Source: an uncultured Arthrobacter sp. | GTDB lineage: Bacteria; Actinomycetota; Actinomycetes; Actinomycetales; Micrococcaceae | Length of the DNA: 40,134 bases | Direction of reading: 5' to 3' | Assembly (NCBI RefSeq): GCF_947493765.1 | Contig: NZ_CANLSZ010000011.1 | Span: 1-40,134, forward strand | In this document: piece by piece, positions 27,965-36,775 of the stretch | Layout of the letters: each line of letters begins with the position of its first letter | How positions within the stretch are numbered: the first letter of the stretch is position 1 | Translations under genes and position numbers: made by a program | Notes under the pieces: generated by a model | The model's database searches: none | What the model was told of the DNA's origin: nothing | The model's input: the letters and a program-made list of their open reading frames with translations, nothing else

Positions 27965-28803
27965 GGCTGCACTCCGAAAATCATTCCGATATCTCGGATT
28001 CCAGTCTCGATGGCCTGCGCCATCTCTCGTTCGGTTGCGCCAGTGGGATTAAGAGATGCCTGCGCCGCATACTCGGCGGCCACATCGCGGATCTGTCGCT
28101 CGACGCCGTGGCGCTTCTCGTAACTGACGTCCTTTGCATAGATGGTAGACGAAACCTCCGTCAGTGCAGTCTCAGCGATGGTCGTCTCGATTGACTTCCG
28201 TACGACTTCTTCTGGTGTCGGCGGTTGATCAATGGGCTGCTCAAGAATCCAGGCGACGACATCGGCGACGATGTCACGCTCCTCGGCGTCCGCAATGGTG
28301 CTATCTGCCGGGGATCCGAAAGCGGCCTCGATAATCTTGATGCCGATTGCAACAGGATCACCCAGCGCCTGTAGATCGTCATAGTTGAGTCCGGCCTGCT
28401 GCAAAACTTCGCGATTGGCGGATGAGTACGCCAATGCGAGGCGACCGGCTCGGCCGGCTGCTCGCGATACTCGTCCGACAGAGCGTGTGGCGCCACCCGA
28501 TGATCGGCCTCCACCACCACCGCGACTGCCGCCACCACCAGAGCTAGGACCATCACCCCCTGCGCCACCACCACGTGGGCGCAGGAGTACGCGCAGCGCC
28601 GGCCCAAGGTCTATTCCGGGGTCCTGCGCGGGGAGTGTCGACGGCGATGACTCACCAGGGTTGCCTGATTCATCAGTGCCGCTCGAATCCGCGCCGTCTG
28701 CAGCTCCGGGCAGTCCGGGCCCGTCAAGCCAATCAGCGATGTTATCGCGCAGGTCACTAGCGTCCTTGCCGCCGCTTCCCCCAAATGAGCCGCTAGTTCC
28801 CAT
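27961..28803 (-). CDS. qatB: QatB, subunit of unknown function of the Qat antiphage system
   Basis: The 280-aa protein starts MGTSGSFGGSGG, an N terminus I recall from QatB proteins. A Gly/Ser/Arg linker fills residues 78-104, and a helical C-terminal domain runs from about 125 to 280 with no recognised catalytic motif. The family is known only from Qat operons. The ATG at 28803 lies inside the last codons of qatA, an 11-base overlap, which favours it over the longer open frame. It also overlaps qatC by 4 bases. The Gly-rich segment suggests a flexible hinge between two binding surfaces, which is inference. Confidence 0.82.
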   Translation of the reverse strand: MGTSGSFGGSGGKDASDLRDNIADWLDGPGLPGAADGADSSGTDESGNPGESSPSTLPAQDPGIDLGPALRVLLRPRGGGAGGDGPSSGGGGSRGGGGGRSSGGATRSVGRVSRAAGRAGRLALAYSSANREVLQQAGLNYDDLQALGDPVAIGIKIIEAAFGSPADSTIADAEERDIVADVVAWILEQPIDQPPTPEEVVRKSIETTIAETALTEVSSTIYAKDVSYEKRHGVERQIRDVAAEYAAQASLNPTGATEREMAQAIETGIRDIGMIFGVQP

Positions 28804-30673
28804 TGATTTTGCTCCAGCCTCCCTCAACAACTCTGATTGCCGCATGTAGCTGTGCGTCGTCGGTTGATGCCTTCCAAATGTCGAGTACAGGTTGGAATGA
28901 TGCTGTATCGAGTGGCCGCAGCTTGACGATGGTCGCAGGCTCGACGTCGGCAGCTGGCAATCCCTTGAGTGCTGCAATGACGTTTGGCAGGGTAACAGGT
29001 TGTTCGCGTGCCATACGAAGGAGACTTTCTACGGTGAATTTCTGAATGCTTGGCTGATCACGGGTACGCCGTCCAAGGTGACTCACCAATGCCTGAGCGT
29101 CGAGCTCGGGTAGAGCCTTGAGGGTGGCGTCGGTAACGCCCGCACGATCAAGCTTGAGGCCTGAGGTCAGCGCGGCGGCAAGGTCACGAAGCCGTTCCGG
29201 CAGGCCAGTATCGATGACTTCGATCTTTGCGAACGATGCCGCCAAGTACAAGTATCCGGATATTGCCGTTGCGTCCAGGACCGGGGGGAGCTTTGCCCAA
29301 CGTCGGAGGGTGTCCGAGAAAGCATCCTCTCGCGACGCGGCAGGGGTCTTTTCTTCGGGCTTTGTTGACGCGCGCTTGCCTTTGACAGGCGCTTCCTCGA
29401 CAGCGTTGCTACTCTCAGCGTCTGTTGACTGTGCGGTGCCGTTGGCGGCGAGTTCAAGGGCTTCAAGCTTGTCTCGTAATTGATTAGAGGCCAACCAATC
29501 GAGGACAGTGCGGAAGTCATCGGTAAGGATTCGCTCGAGCACCATCAGCTTGGCGACCTCGTCGGCTTTCAGCGTGAACCCTCGGCGGCTTGAAATAGCT
29601 CGACGGACATTCAGGTCGTTTAGGAAGCGCTTGATGCGGCGCGGGTTCCCATGGAACTTCTCGTAGAGAATCGGCGTCAGCCGGGCGGCCGTAATCAGGT
29701 GTTCCCCAAGCGCACCGCCTTCCTGCACTTCAACGTCATCAAGGCTGCCGCCGTCAATTCGAAGATCGTCGCATTGGGTAACGAGTTCTTCGTAGGTGGC
29801 AACATCAATTTCGCTGTCGCTCTTCGCCAGCAAGAGAAAGAGGTAGGCCTCAGTGTCGAAGCGACTCAGGGTTGGCAGGGGAATCGTGGTTTGGACGATT
29901 TTGTGCAGATAGAGCTTTGCTGGATCTTCTTCTTCTGGGCCCCCAGTGCGGGTGCCAAACTTCTGCTGAATAGCTTCGGCAACACGGTCCTCGTCTGCCG
30001 CAATAACAAATGACATTCCTTTGGCAGATAGGAAGAGTCGAATGGCCTCAAGTGTTTCGACGACTGTGTCAGGCAAGCACCGATCAAGGTCGTCAACAAG
30101 CACGACCACCCGAGACAGGTGTTCAAGGGAAGGATCGGCGAGGAGCTCTTCGAAATCCTTTCGGAATGCCGCCATCCCCTTTTCGGTTTCGAGGCTCTCC
30201 GGATCATCGCTGACCAGGTCGAAGACATCGTCCACCTTGGGGAGCTGCATCGTGATGGCGGTGCGAGAGGCCATTTTAACCGCTTTTGACCAGTTGACCT
30301 TCTTCACGAGTTTTTTAAAGGCAGCGAGACCAGCCTTGCCGACAGGGTCCTCGGTATCGAATTCCTCGTTCAAGGCGGCAAGAACCTCGGCAATGAGGCT
30401 CTCTTTGGGCCCGACCGCAGGGTCATAGCCCCAGGGTTGTGTAAGAATCACCAACACCTTTCCGTCCGCGGTGACGGATCGCTCTTCAATTTCGGCCTTA
30501 ACTAGTTCCAAGACACTGGTTTTGCCGCTACCCCACGCGCCTGAAAGGCCAACGGCAACCGGATCAAGTTCATCATCGAACAAGGCATCGGCAACAGTCT
30601 CGGCAACTGCGCGAAAGGCCAGAAGGTCTTGGATGGCTGGTTCATCCGACAACAGCGGGAATGTCACCTTCAT
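28793..30673 (-). CDS. qatA: QatA, KAP-type P-loop ATPase of the Qat antiphage system
   Basis: The 626-aa protein is a KAP-family NTPase, with Walker A GAWGSGKTS (45-53) and Walker B VVVLVDDLD (189-197) followed by RC. Many KAP proteins have membrane helices between the two motifs; here the 110-residue insert is helical but has no convincing membrane segment. A long C-terminal region follows with a charged disordered stretch near 440-475. The ATG at 30673 has AGGGG upstream at good spacing. A TATGCT -10 candidate lies at 30697-30702, so the operon promoter may be in the 115-base gap after the metallopeptidase gene. First gene of qatABCD. Confidence 0.9.
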   Translation of the reverse strand: MKVTFPLLSDEPAIQDLLAFRAVAETVADALFDDELDPVAVGLSGAWGSGKTSVLELVKAEIEERSVTADGKVLVILTQPWGYDPAVGPKESLIAEVLAALNEEFDTEDPVGKAGLAAFKKLVKKVNWSKAVKMASRTAITMQLPKVDDVFDLVSDDPESLETEKGMAAFRKDFEELLADPSLEHLSRVVVLVDDLDRCLPDTVVETLEAIRLFLSAKGMSFVIAADEDRVAEAIQQKFGTRTGGPEEEDPAKLYLHKIVQTTIPLPTLSRFDTEAYLFLLLAKSDSEIDVATYEELVTQCDDLRIDGGSLDDVEVQEGGALGEHLITAARLTPILYEKFHGNPRRIKRFLNDLNVRRAISSRRGFTLKADEVAKLMVLERILTDDFRTVLDWLASNQLRDKLEALELAANGTAQSTDAESSNAVEEAPVKGKRASTKPEEKTPAASREDAFSDTLRRWAKLPPVLDATAISGYLYLAASFAKIEVIDTGLPERLRDLAAALTSGLKLDRAGVTDATLKALPELDAQALVSHLGRRTRDQPSIQKFTVESLLRMAREQPVTLPNVIAALKGLPAADVEPATIVKLRPLDTASFQPVLDIWKASTDDAQLHAAIRVVEGGWSKINGN

Positions 30674-30788
30674 AGCGCACGCCCCTTGGAATTCACAGCA
30701 TAGCTGAGATACCAACCCCTGCGGATGGATGCGTTGTTCGCACGGCTAGATGGTGCCGCGGAGCTTCGAATTGATATGTCTCTTGTTT

Positions 30789-31517
30789 TCATTTCTTTCC
30801 CCAGTTTTCTTCAGCTAATGGCGCTGTATTCAGCTCGTCTCGGCGGGCTCGCCAGTCCGGAAGAAACCCGTCCATCAGTTCGGTGAAGTGGTCGTTGTGA
30901 TTCCGTTCCAGGAGATGAGTCATCTCGTGTACGACGATGTATTCCAGACAGTTGGGATGCTTTTTGCCTAGCTCAAGATTGAACCAGATGTGGGCGGACT
31001 CGCGGTTGCAGCTGCCCCACTTCGTTTTCATGCGACGCACGGTCCACCTGGCCACATTGCGACCAATGATCGGTTGCCACTTAGCTAGGAGTTCAGGGAT
31101 CTCGTGTTTGAGCGCCGAGCGGTACCAGTCATCCATGGCTTCGCGACGAGTGTCCGGAGTACTTGCTTCGGGGGCGTGTAAGGTCAGGCGCTTGCCGGTG
31201 ATATCAAACCGAATCCGACCATGCTCGTTCACGACATTCAGTCGGTATCGTTGCCCCCAAACATAGTGAGATTCTCCTGTGACCATTTCGCGTTCGGTCT
31301 GACGGACTGCGCTACGAAGCTGCTCCCGCTGTTTCTTGATCCATGGCAATCGCTGCACGACAGCAAGCCTGATGGCATCATCATCGAGTCGTTCAGGCGC
31401 CGCGACGCGCACCCGGCCGAGGGGAGGGTAGACGGCGATATGCAAGTTTTTGATGTTCTTGTAGATAACATCGACATCGATCCCGGAGACGGTGAGGTAG
31501 GCGCTAGCGGTACTCAT
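30789..31517 (-). CDS. YgjP-like (DUF45, SprT-type) zinc metallopeptidase
   Basis: The 242-aa protein has the YgjP/DUF45 pattern: WGSC at 167-170, then the zinc site HEMTH (197-201) and third ligand H210 in HNDHF. It is probably a cytoplasmic metallopeptidase with unknown substrate. Its ATG lies inside the hsdR 3' end (14-base overlap), so it is translated with the restriction system. Such peptidases often accompany type I restriction operons. A role in removing stalled HsdR or limiting self-damage is possible but unproven. Confidence 0.85.
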   Translation of the reverse strand: MSTASAYLTVSGIDVDVIYKNIKNLHIAVYPPLGRVRVAAPERLDDDAIRLAVVQRLPWIKKQREQLRSAVRQTEREMVTGESHYVWGQRYRLNVVNEHGRIRFDITGKRLTLHAPEASTPDTRREAMDDWYRSALKHEIPELLAKWQPIIGRNVARWTVRRMKTKWGSCNRESAHIWFNLELGKKHPNCLEYIVVHEMTHLLERNHNDHFTELMDGFLPDWRARRDELNTAPLAEENWGKK

Positions 31518-34500
31518 TTCGGGCCTTTACCAAATCAAAGAGTTCATCGAAACGGTCGAAGTCAACCGGTAGGACACGACGAATTGCTCGCGCCACTTCC
31601 TTCTCCTTGAACGTGTTGCCAACCCAACCGTGCGGTTTGCTCGTCATGATGGCAGTGTCGACCTGGATCGGAGTGGCCGGATCAGCCCAGCCGAAGTCGA
31701 CGATGGCACGCTGCGCACCGTTTGATGCCCAAGCAGGGTAGACAGTGTCAGACTCTTTTGAGCCAACCTTCTTTGCGTGGGCGATGAGCTGCTCAAGGTA
31801 TTCCTTGTAATCGATGGCACCCTTGCGGCGTTGCTCGATGATCGCGTCAAGAAGGGTAGACATGCTCTCGTAGTACTTCGGGTTCATCGCGTTCTCATCG
31901 ACGATGACTTTACGGATGTTGTTCGCGATGGTTTCGGCGACAGCTTCAGGATCCTTCTTGATCCCGGTAGGGAGCTTGTCAATCGCAGCCGTACCTTGTT
32001 CAACGATCAGGTCAACGAGCCCAACGTTTTGGAAGTCGGCGACGACTTCAGATGCATCGGCTCGGATGTAAGTATCGAGTAGGAAACGCATGCCAGCTTC
32101 ATATTGCTTGAAATCGACATTCTCACCAGCACCAAGTTTCACTTCATCACGCACGGCGACGTAGTGGGTGACTTCCTTGGCAATCGCTGCAGTTTCAGTC
32201 GCGCTGTATCCAGCCTCGGCCATGTCGTTGGCGATGGCTCCGTAGGTACGAACCAAGGCGGCCACGGACTTGTAGAGTTCGACGCGCTTGGCTTCGTTGT
32301 TCTTGATCTGCTGGGCGTTGCCCTGTTCGATTGCGCAGAAGTAGCGCTGGTACTGAAGTGTTCCCTGGGGTGGTTCGACGGCTTCGCAGAGCGCGCGGAT
32401 GCGTTCGAGGGCTTCGTCGAGGTCTTCGCGTGCTTGTTGGACGCGGTCTTTGAGTAGCCCCTCGATGTCGGACTTCTCGTAGCCGTCGAGAGCTCCGGAC
32501 GTATAGTCCGTGATGGCGTCTTCCAGGGAGTTGAAGAGGTCCTGATAGTCAACGATGTAGCCATAGTCCTTGTCGTCGCCGTCGAGACGGTTGACGCGGC
32601 AGATGGCTTGGAACAAACCGTGGTCGCGCATCTTCTTGTCGATGTATAGGTACGTGGCTGCTGGCGCATCGAATCCGGTTAACAGCTTGTCGACAACGAT
32701 CAGGAGGCGCATCTGGCCGGGCTCGTTGATGAAGCGGTCTTTAACTTCCTTTTCGAACTGCTCGATCTTCGTGACCGCTTGGTCAGCCGGTTCATCGAAG
32801 TGATCGGCCAGCATTTGCCGATAGATGTCGTACTGGCGCAGCTTTTCCGTTGCACCGTGACCTGAGTCCTCTTTGGAGATGTCGCTGGCCTGAGGGACGT
32901 AACTTGTGACGATGGCGCACTTGCCCTTGAACCCAGCTTGGCAGAACATCTCGTAGAATTTGCAGGCCTGATAGATGCTGGATCCGACGAGCATGGCGTT
33001 GCCCTGGTTGTCCATGAGGCGCGGCTTCGTCTCCATGTCGAGCAGGATGTCGTTGACGATCTGCTTGGAACGCGGCTCGGAGCTGACGACTTTTTGCATC
33101 GTGCCCCAGCGCTTCTTGAGCTCAGCCTTGGAAAGATCAGTCATGCCCTTGGTCTTTGCCTCAAACCACTGATCGATTTTGGCTGATGAGATCAGATCCT
33201 GATCGATGTTGCGGGCCTCGTAGCGTAGATCGAGCACCACGCCGTCTTCGACCGCTTCGTTGAACTTGTAGGTGTGGATGAAGCTACCGAAGGTCTCGAT
33301 GCTGGTTGCTTTGTCCGCTTTGAGCAGCGGGGTACCGGTGAATCCGATGAACATAGCCCCGGGCAAAAGCTGCTTCATGGCCTTATGCATTTTGCCGGAC
33401 TGGGTGCGGTGGGCTTCGTCGACGAAGACGAACAGATTGCCCTTAGCTGAGAAGCCAACCGGAATCTTCGAGTTGAGCTCGGTGATGAAGTCGCCATCGG
33501 CGTCGTTCTGTGCTTGATCATCGTCTCCGCCGCGGAACTTGTGCACCAGCGAACACATCAGCCAAGGGTCATTGCTGTTTAGAGAACCGATGAGATCGGC
33601 GCCGCTCTTCGTGCGGTAGATGTCCTCGTTGACACCGCTGAAGACTCGCTTGATCTGATCGTCTAGCTCAGTACGGTCAGTGATGATGAGGACACGAGCC
33701 TGGCTGTCGCCGCGCGTCTGATGTTCGCGGATCCATTTAGCCAGCCACACCATAGTGAGGGATTTGCCCGAACCTTGGGTGTGCCAAATAATGCCGCCTT
33801 CGCGCTTGGCAATGCGGTCCTGGGCAGCCTTGACGCCGAAGAATTGGTTGTGGCGGCAAGTCTTCTTTGTACCACCGTCAAACACCATGAAGTCATGGAT
33901 AATCTCCAGGAATCGGCTCTTCGAACAGATCTGGACGAGTGCACGATCGAGCGGTTCCTCGATGTCAGAAGGTTCTTTCCATTCAAGCCAGTACCTCTCG
34001 GCTGTATCGATGACTCCGTAGCGCAGTCCTTCAACGTCGTTGCCGGCCATGACCAGCTGCACCGTGCTGAAGAACGGACGGATGAAGTCTTTCTTTTGGT
34101 TGCCGATGTTCTGCCGGATACCTTCGGAGACAGCGACCTTTGACCGTTTGAGTTCGACGACACCAAGCGCCAAGCCATTGACGTAGATGACGACATCCGG
34201 TCGCTTGTTGTGTTCACCCTTGATCGAGACTTCTTCAGCGACAGCAAAGTGGTTTGCTTCGGGGTTGTGCCAGTCCACCAGCCAGACCGTCTCGGTCTGT
34301 TCGCCGATACCGGGTTTGACCTTCACTCCGTAGCGGAGGAGGTTGTAGACCTCGTGGTTAGCTTCGTAGAGATTGCGGCCACCGCCCAGCGACGCGGTCT
34401 TCTTGAACTGCTCAACGGCTTTGTTGATCAGATTGGCGTCGTAGCCGCGGGCCTGCAGGTTCTGTTCAAGCAGGCCGACTTCGATGTGCGAATTGTTTTC

Positions 34501-34602
34501 GCGATACTCCCAGTTGCCCAGGTACTCGTATCCAAGCTCCTGCTGGAACAGGTCGACAACACGGTCTTGAGTCTTACGTTCAATCTGTCCAACTGTGCTC
34601 AT
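31504..34602 (-). CDS. hsdR: Type I restriction enzyme, endonuclease/translocase subunit
   Basis: The 1032-aa protein has an N-terminal PD-(D/E)xK nuclease (RPD136 and E150-L-K152) and superfamily 2 translocase motifs: Walker A HTQGSGKS (274-281), DEAH in FVDEAHRTQ (394-401) and GFTGTP (420-425). A helical C-terminal HsdM-contact region follows. With HsdM and HsdS it should translocate and cut unmethylated DNA at a distance from the recognition site. All key motifs are intact. The ATG at 34602 overlaps the stop of the GIY-YIG gene (ATGA). Confidence 0.96.
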   Translation of the reverse strand: MSTVGQIERKTQDRVVDLFQQELGYEYLGNWEYRENNSHIEVGLLEQNLQARGYDANLINKAVEQFKKTASLGGGRNLYEANHEVYNLLRYGVKVKPGIGEQTETVWLVDWHNPEANHFAVAEEVSIKGEHNKRPDVVIYVNGLALGVVELKRSKVAVSEGIRQNIGNQKKDFIRPFFSTVQLVMAGNDVEGLRYGVIDTAERYWLEWKEPSDIEEPLDRALVQICSKSRFLEIIHDFMVFDGGTKKTCRHNQFFGVKAAQDRIAKREGGIIWHTQGSGKSLTMVWLAKWIREHQTRGDSQARVLIITDRTELDDQIKRVFSGVNEDIYRTKSGADLIGSLNSNDPWLMCSLVHKFRGGDDDQAQNDADGDFITELNSKIPVGFSAKGNLFVFVDEAHRTQSGKMHKAMKQLLPGAMFIGFTGTPLLKADKATSIETFGSFIHTYKFNEAVEDGVVLDLRYEARNIDQDLISSAKIDQWFEAKTKGMTDLSKAELKKRWGTMQKVVSSEPRSKQIVNDILLDMETKPRLMDNQGNAMLVGSSIYQACKFYEMFCQAGFKGKCAIVTSYVPQASDISKEDSGHGATEKLRQYDIYRQMLADHFDEPADQAVTKIEQFEKEVKDRFINEPGQMRLLIVVDKLLTGFDAPAATYLYIDKKMRDHGLFQAICRVNRLDGDDKDYGYIVDYQDLFNSLEDAITDYTSGALDGYEKSDIEGLLKDRVQQAREDLDEALERIRALCEAVEPPQGTLQYQRYFCAIEQGNAQQIKNNEAKRVELYKSVAALVRTYGAIANDMAEAGYSATETAAIAKEVTHYVAVRDEVKLGAGENVDFKQYEAGMRFLLDTYIRADASEVVADFQNVGLVDLIVEQGTAAIDKLPTGIKKDPEAVAETIANNIRKVIVDENAMNPKYYESMSTLLDAIIEQRRKGAIDYKEYLEQLIAHAKKVGSKESDTVYPAWASNGAQRAIVDFGWADPATPIQVDTAIMTSKPHGWVGNTFKEKEVARAIRRVLPVDFDRFDELFDLVKARNEYR

Positions 34603-35546
34603 GATTCATTTCCCCCAAAATTACTTTCAACATCCTGATTCTGCCAGCTTCCGAAGCTTATGCCCGTTCCTGGAACACGCCATTCGACTCGGCCGTTTGC
34701 CGCTCTGCCCGCCACGATTGCCGCCGCGGCTGATGGGCCGCGGAAGACGATGTCTTGGGTGAAGATAGCGGAGTCTCGGCCGTCTTGAACAAGCTGCCCG
34801 CTCTTGAGGAGCTCGTCGTGGAGAAGTTCGTAATTACTTGAATTCTCGGTGAAGGAGAGTCGGGCCATTGAACCCTTTCTTACCGTGAACTCGCCATCGA
34901 CTTCTTGCGCCATTGCTCGGATGCCGTACTTCTTGACGAACATCTCGAAGATCGGCGAGATGGAAGGATCGGTCGGAGCTACTACGTCTGTCGGGCCTGA
35001 TGGCTGTCTGGTTGTCGTCGTCGTCGTCGTTCGAAAGATGTTGACGCCCAGCACAGGTAGAACGATCTTGGCCTGCGCAACAAAATACTCCATGTCCGAG
35101 ACATCGGACTCTGGAAGTGGCAGCAGTGGGGGTGCTGTGCCGTTGGTTAGACGGGAACGGTTAGCCTCTATCGCCAATGAGATGAACCGCGACTCCAAAT
35201 AGCGGGCGTGGGCTTTGGTTAGGTTCGTGTCCTTGCTGGTGAGGACGATCGCCCGATCCCAGAAGTCTTTTCCACCCTGATCTTCATTGCGAGAGTGATG
35301 ATAGAGACGCTTGGCGACATCATCACCTTCGCCGATGTATGCGAGCGATCCCCCCATACTTTGTGGATCGTCTCCAAGAAGAATATAGATGCCCGTCCGC
35401 GACGCTTCGGGGCGTTTCAACAGGGCACCGAGGTCTGATCGTGGGGCAGCAGCAACATGACCGGTCCAGTTCATGATTTCAGCTGTCAGCAAGCCACCGG
35501 GTGTTCCGTCAGCCAGGAAGAGCCGCACAGACTTACCGACGCTCAC
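34599..35546 (-). CDS. GIY-YIG nuclease-fold protein with DUF4357, restriction-associated
   Basis: The 315-aa protein has a GIY-YIG fold (G52-I-Y and Y70-I-G72, with a likely catalytic Arg in VAKRLYHHSR and Glu in ARYLESRF). A Thr-rich linker follows (RTTTTTTTRQP, about 171-181), then a C-terminal DUF4357 domain. It is inserted between hsdS and hsdR, overlapping both by 4 bases (GTG start in GTGA with hsdS). The layout is known from other type I restriction loci, but its job is not established: extra nuclease, regulator, or defence module using the same operon. Confidence 0.85.
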   Translation of the reverse strand: MSVGKSVRLFLADGTPGGLLTAEIMNWTGHVAAAPRSDLGALLKRPEASRTGIYILLGDDPQSMGGSLAYIGEGDDVAKRLYHHSRNEDQGGKDFWDRAIVLTSKDTNLTKAHARYLESRFISLAIEANRSRLTNGTAPPLLPLPESDVSDMEYFVAQAKIVLPVLGVNIFRTTTTTTTRQPSGPTDVVAPTDPSISPIFEMFVKKYGIRAMAQEVDGEFTVRKGSMARLSFTENSSNYELLHDELLKSGQLVQDGRDSAIFTQDIVFRGPSAAAAIVAGRAANGRVEWRVPGTGISFGSWQNQDVESNFGGNES

Positions 35547-36775
35547 GCAGGAAACTCCGCAGGCTGCAGTCGCGTGCGGCCCGTTAGTAGTTCCTGTATC
35601 AAGCCTTGTTTGAGACTCTTCGCCTTGGCTAAACGAGATTGCAGTACGTCAATAGTTTCCGAAACATCACTCAGTGCCGTCGCGATCGCTCTTTGCTCCG
35701 CTATTGGTGGTAGTGGTATTTCAGTCTTCTTGGCATTCGTTATCGTGTAGGTGCCTACGGTGGTGCCAGATGAGCCATCTGATATCTGTCGCTCCACGAG
35801 CGGGGTAGAGTACAAGAACTTAAGGAAATTGCTATCAACTGTCTCCGAACGCTTTAGCCACAAGATGTTTCCGTCCTTAAAATAGAATTCGTCACCTGGC
35901 TTTACGACATAGGTCTTGCCGAGTGTCCCCACTCCGGTTACAAGAAAATCTCCTGGCTCTGGCGCCCCGTAAAGGCGTCGGTATTCATCGAACATTGCTC
36001 GGTCGATGAAGAGATCGTTGTCTACTGTGCCACACACGCCCAAGATCGCGAGTTCGCGTGCTCGATAAAATGGCACGCCCGATGCCCTCCAATCTCGCTG
36101 GAAAACACGCTTGCTTGATGTAATCTCAAAGTGATCACCAAGAACTGCCGTGCTCCAGGGTCCACTGAAACCAGGAATGCGCTTCTTGCCGGTGAGAAGT
36201 TCTTGCATCATGCCTTGCTTAATTGTTTGCTCTTTGGAGATTAACTTCTCCAAAGAACTAATCAGAGACTGCGCATCATTCAGTGATCGAGAAATTCGAG
36301 CCTGCTCTGCTTTCGGCGGCTTAGCTATTTGGATTTTTGAGCAGGAGTCTTTATTTAGCTTCGGCTGCGCGGTTCCAGTGTTGTATTCAGAGTAATCCAA
36401 GCTCTCAAGATAGGCCGTCAAGTAGTCAATGTCGAAGTCCGGAGTCGGACGCAAGACATGTGCATAATTATTGACCCATATTTTTCCTGATACTTTGAAT
36501 GCTAAAGGAACCTTTCGGCTGAGTATATTCTCACCGTCTTCGCCAAGTAGAATTAAGTCTTCATCGAAGATGTAGTCATTCACGTAATCGACTATCCCGG
36601 ATGCCCCGAAATAGGGATAGATGCCTTGCATGTGGGCTCTATCTGAACTCTTTACCGGCTTTCGGGCGCTATCCAAGAAATCGACTGCAGAAATCAATGG
36701 CACAGTCTCCCAAACCTGGGTTGTCTGCCTAGTGTTAGTTGGATTCAGCTCTGCGCTAGTCACAAGCAAGCTCAT
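35543..36775 (-). CDS. hsdS: Type I restriction system specificity subunit
   Basis: The 410-aa protein has the classic two-repeat S-subunit layout. Target-recognition domain 1 (about 20-165) and its spacer helix end in IKQGMMQELLTGKKRI. Target-recognition domain 2 (about 205-360) and its helix end in LKQGLIQELLTGRTRL. The two recognition domains differ from each other, so the target should be bipartite and asymmetric; the bases cannot be deduced by eye. The ATG at 36775 overlaps the hsdM stop (ATGA). Domains this variable are the part most likely to differ in related strains. Confidence 0.94.
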   Translation of the reverse strand: MSLLVTSAELNPTNTRQTTQVWETVPLISAVDFLDSARKPVKSSDRAHMQGIYPYFGASGIVDYVNDYIFDEDLILLGEDGENILSRKVPLAFKVSGKIWVNNYAHVLRPTPDFDIDYLTAYLESLDYSEYNTGTAQPKLNKDSCSKIQIAKPPKAEQARISRSLNDAQSLISSLEKLISKEQTIKQGMMQELLTGKKRIPGFSGPWSTAVLGDHFEITSSKRVFQRDWRASGVPFYRARELAILGVCGTVDNDLFIDRAMFDEYRRLYGAPEPGDFLVTGVGTLGKTYVVKPGDEFYFKDGNILWLKRSETVDSNFLKFLYSTPLVERQISDGSSGTTVGTYTITNAKKTEIPLPPIAEQRAIATALSDVSETIDVLQSRLAKAKSLKQGLIQELLTGRTRLQPAEFPA

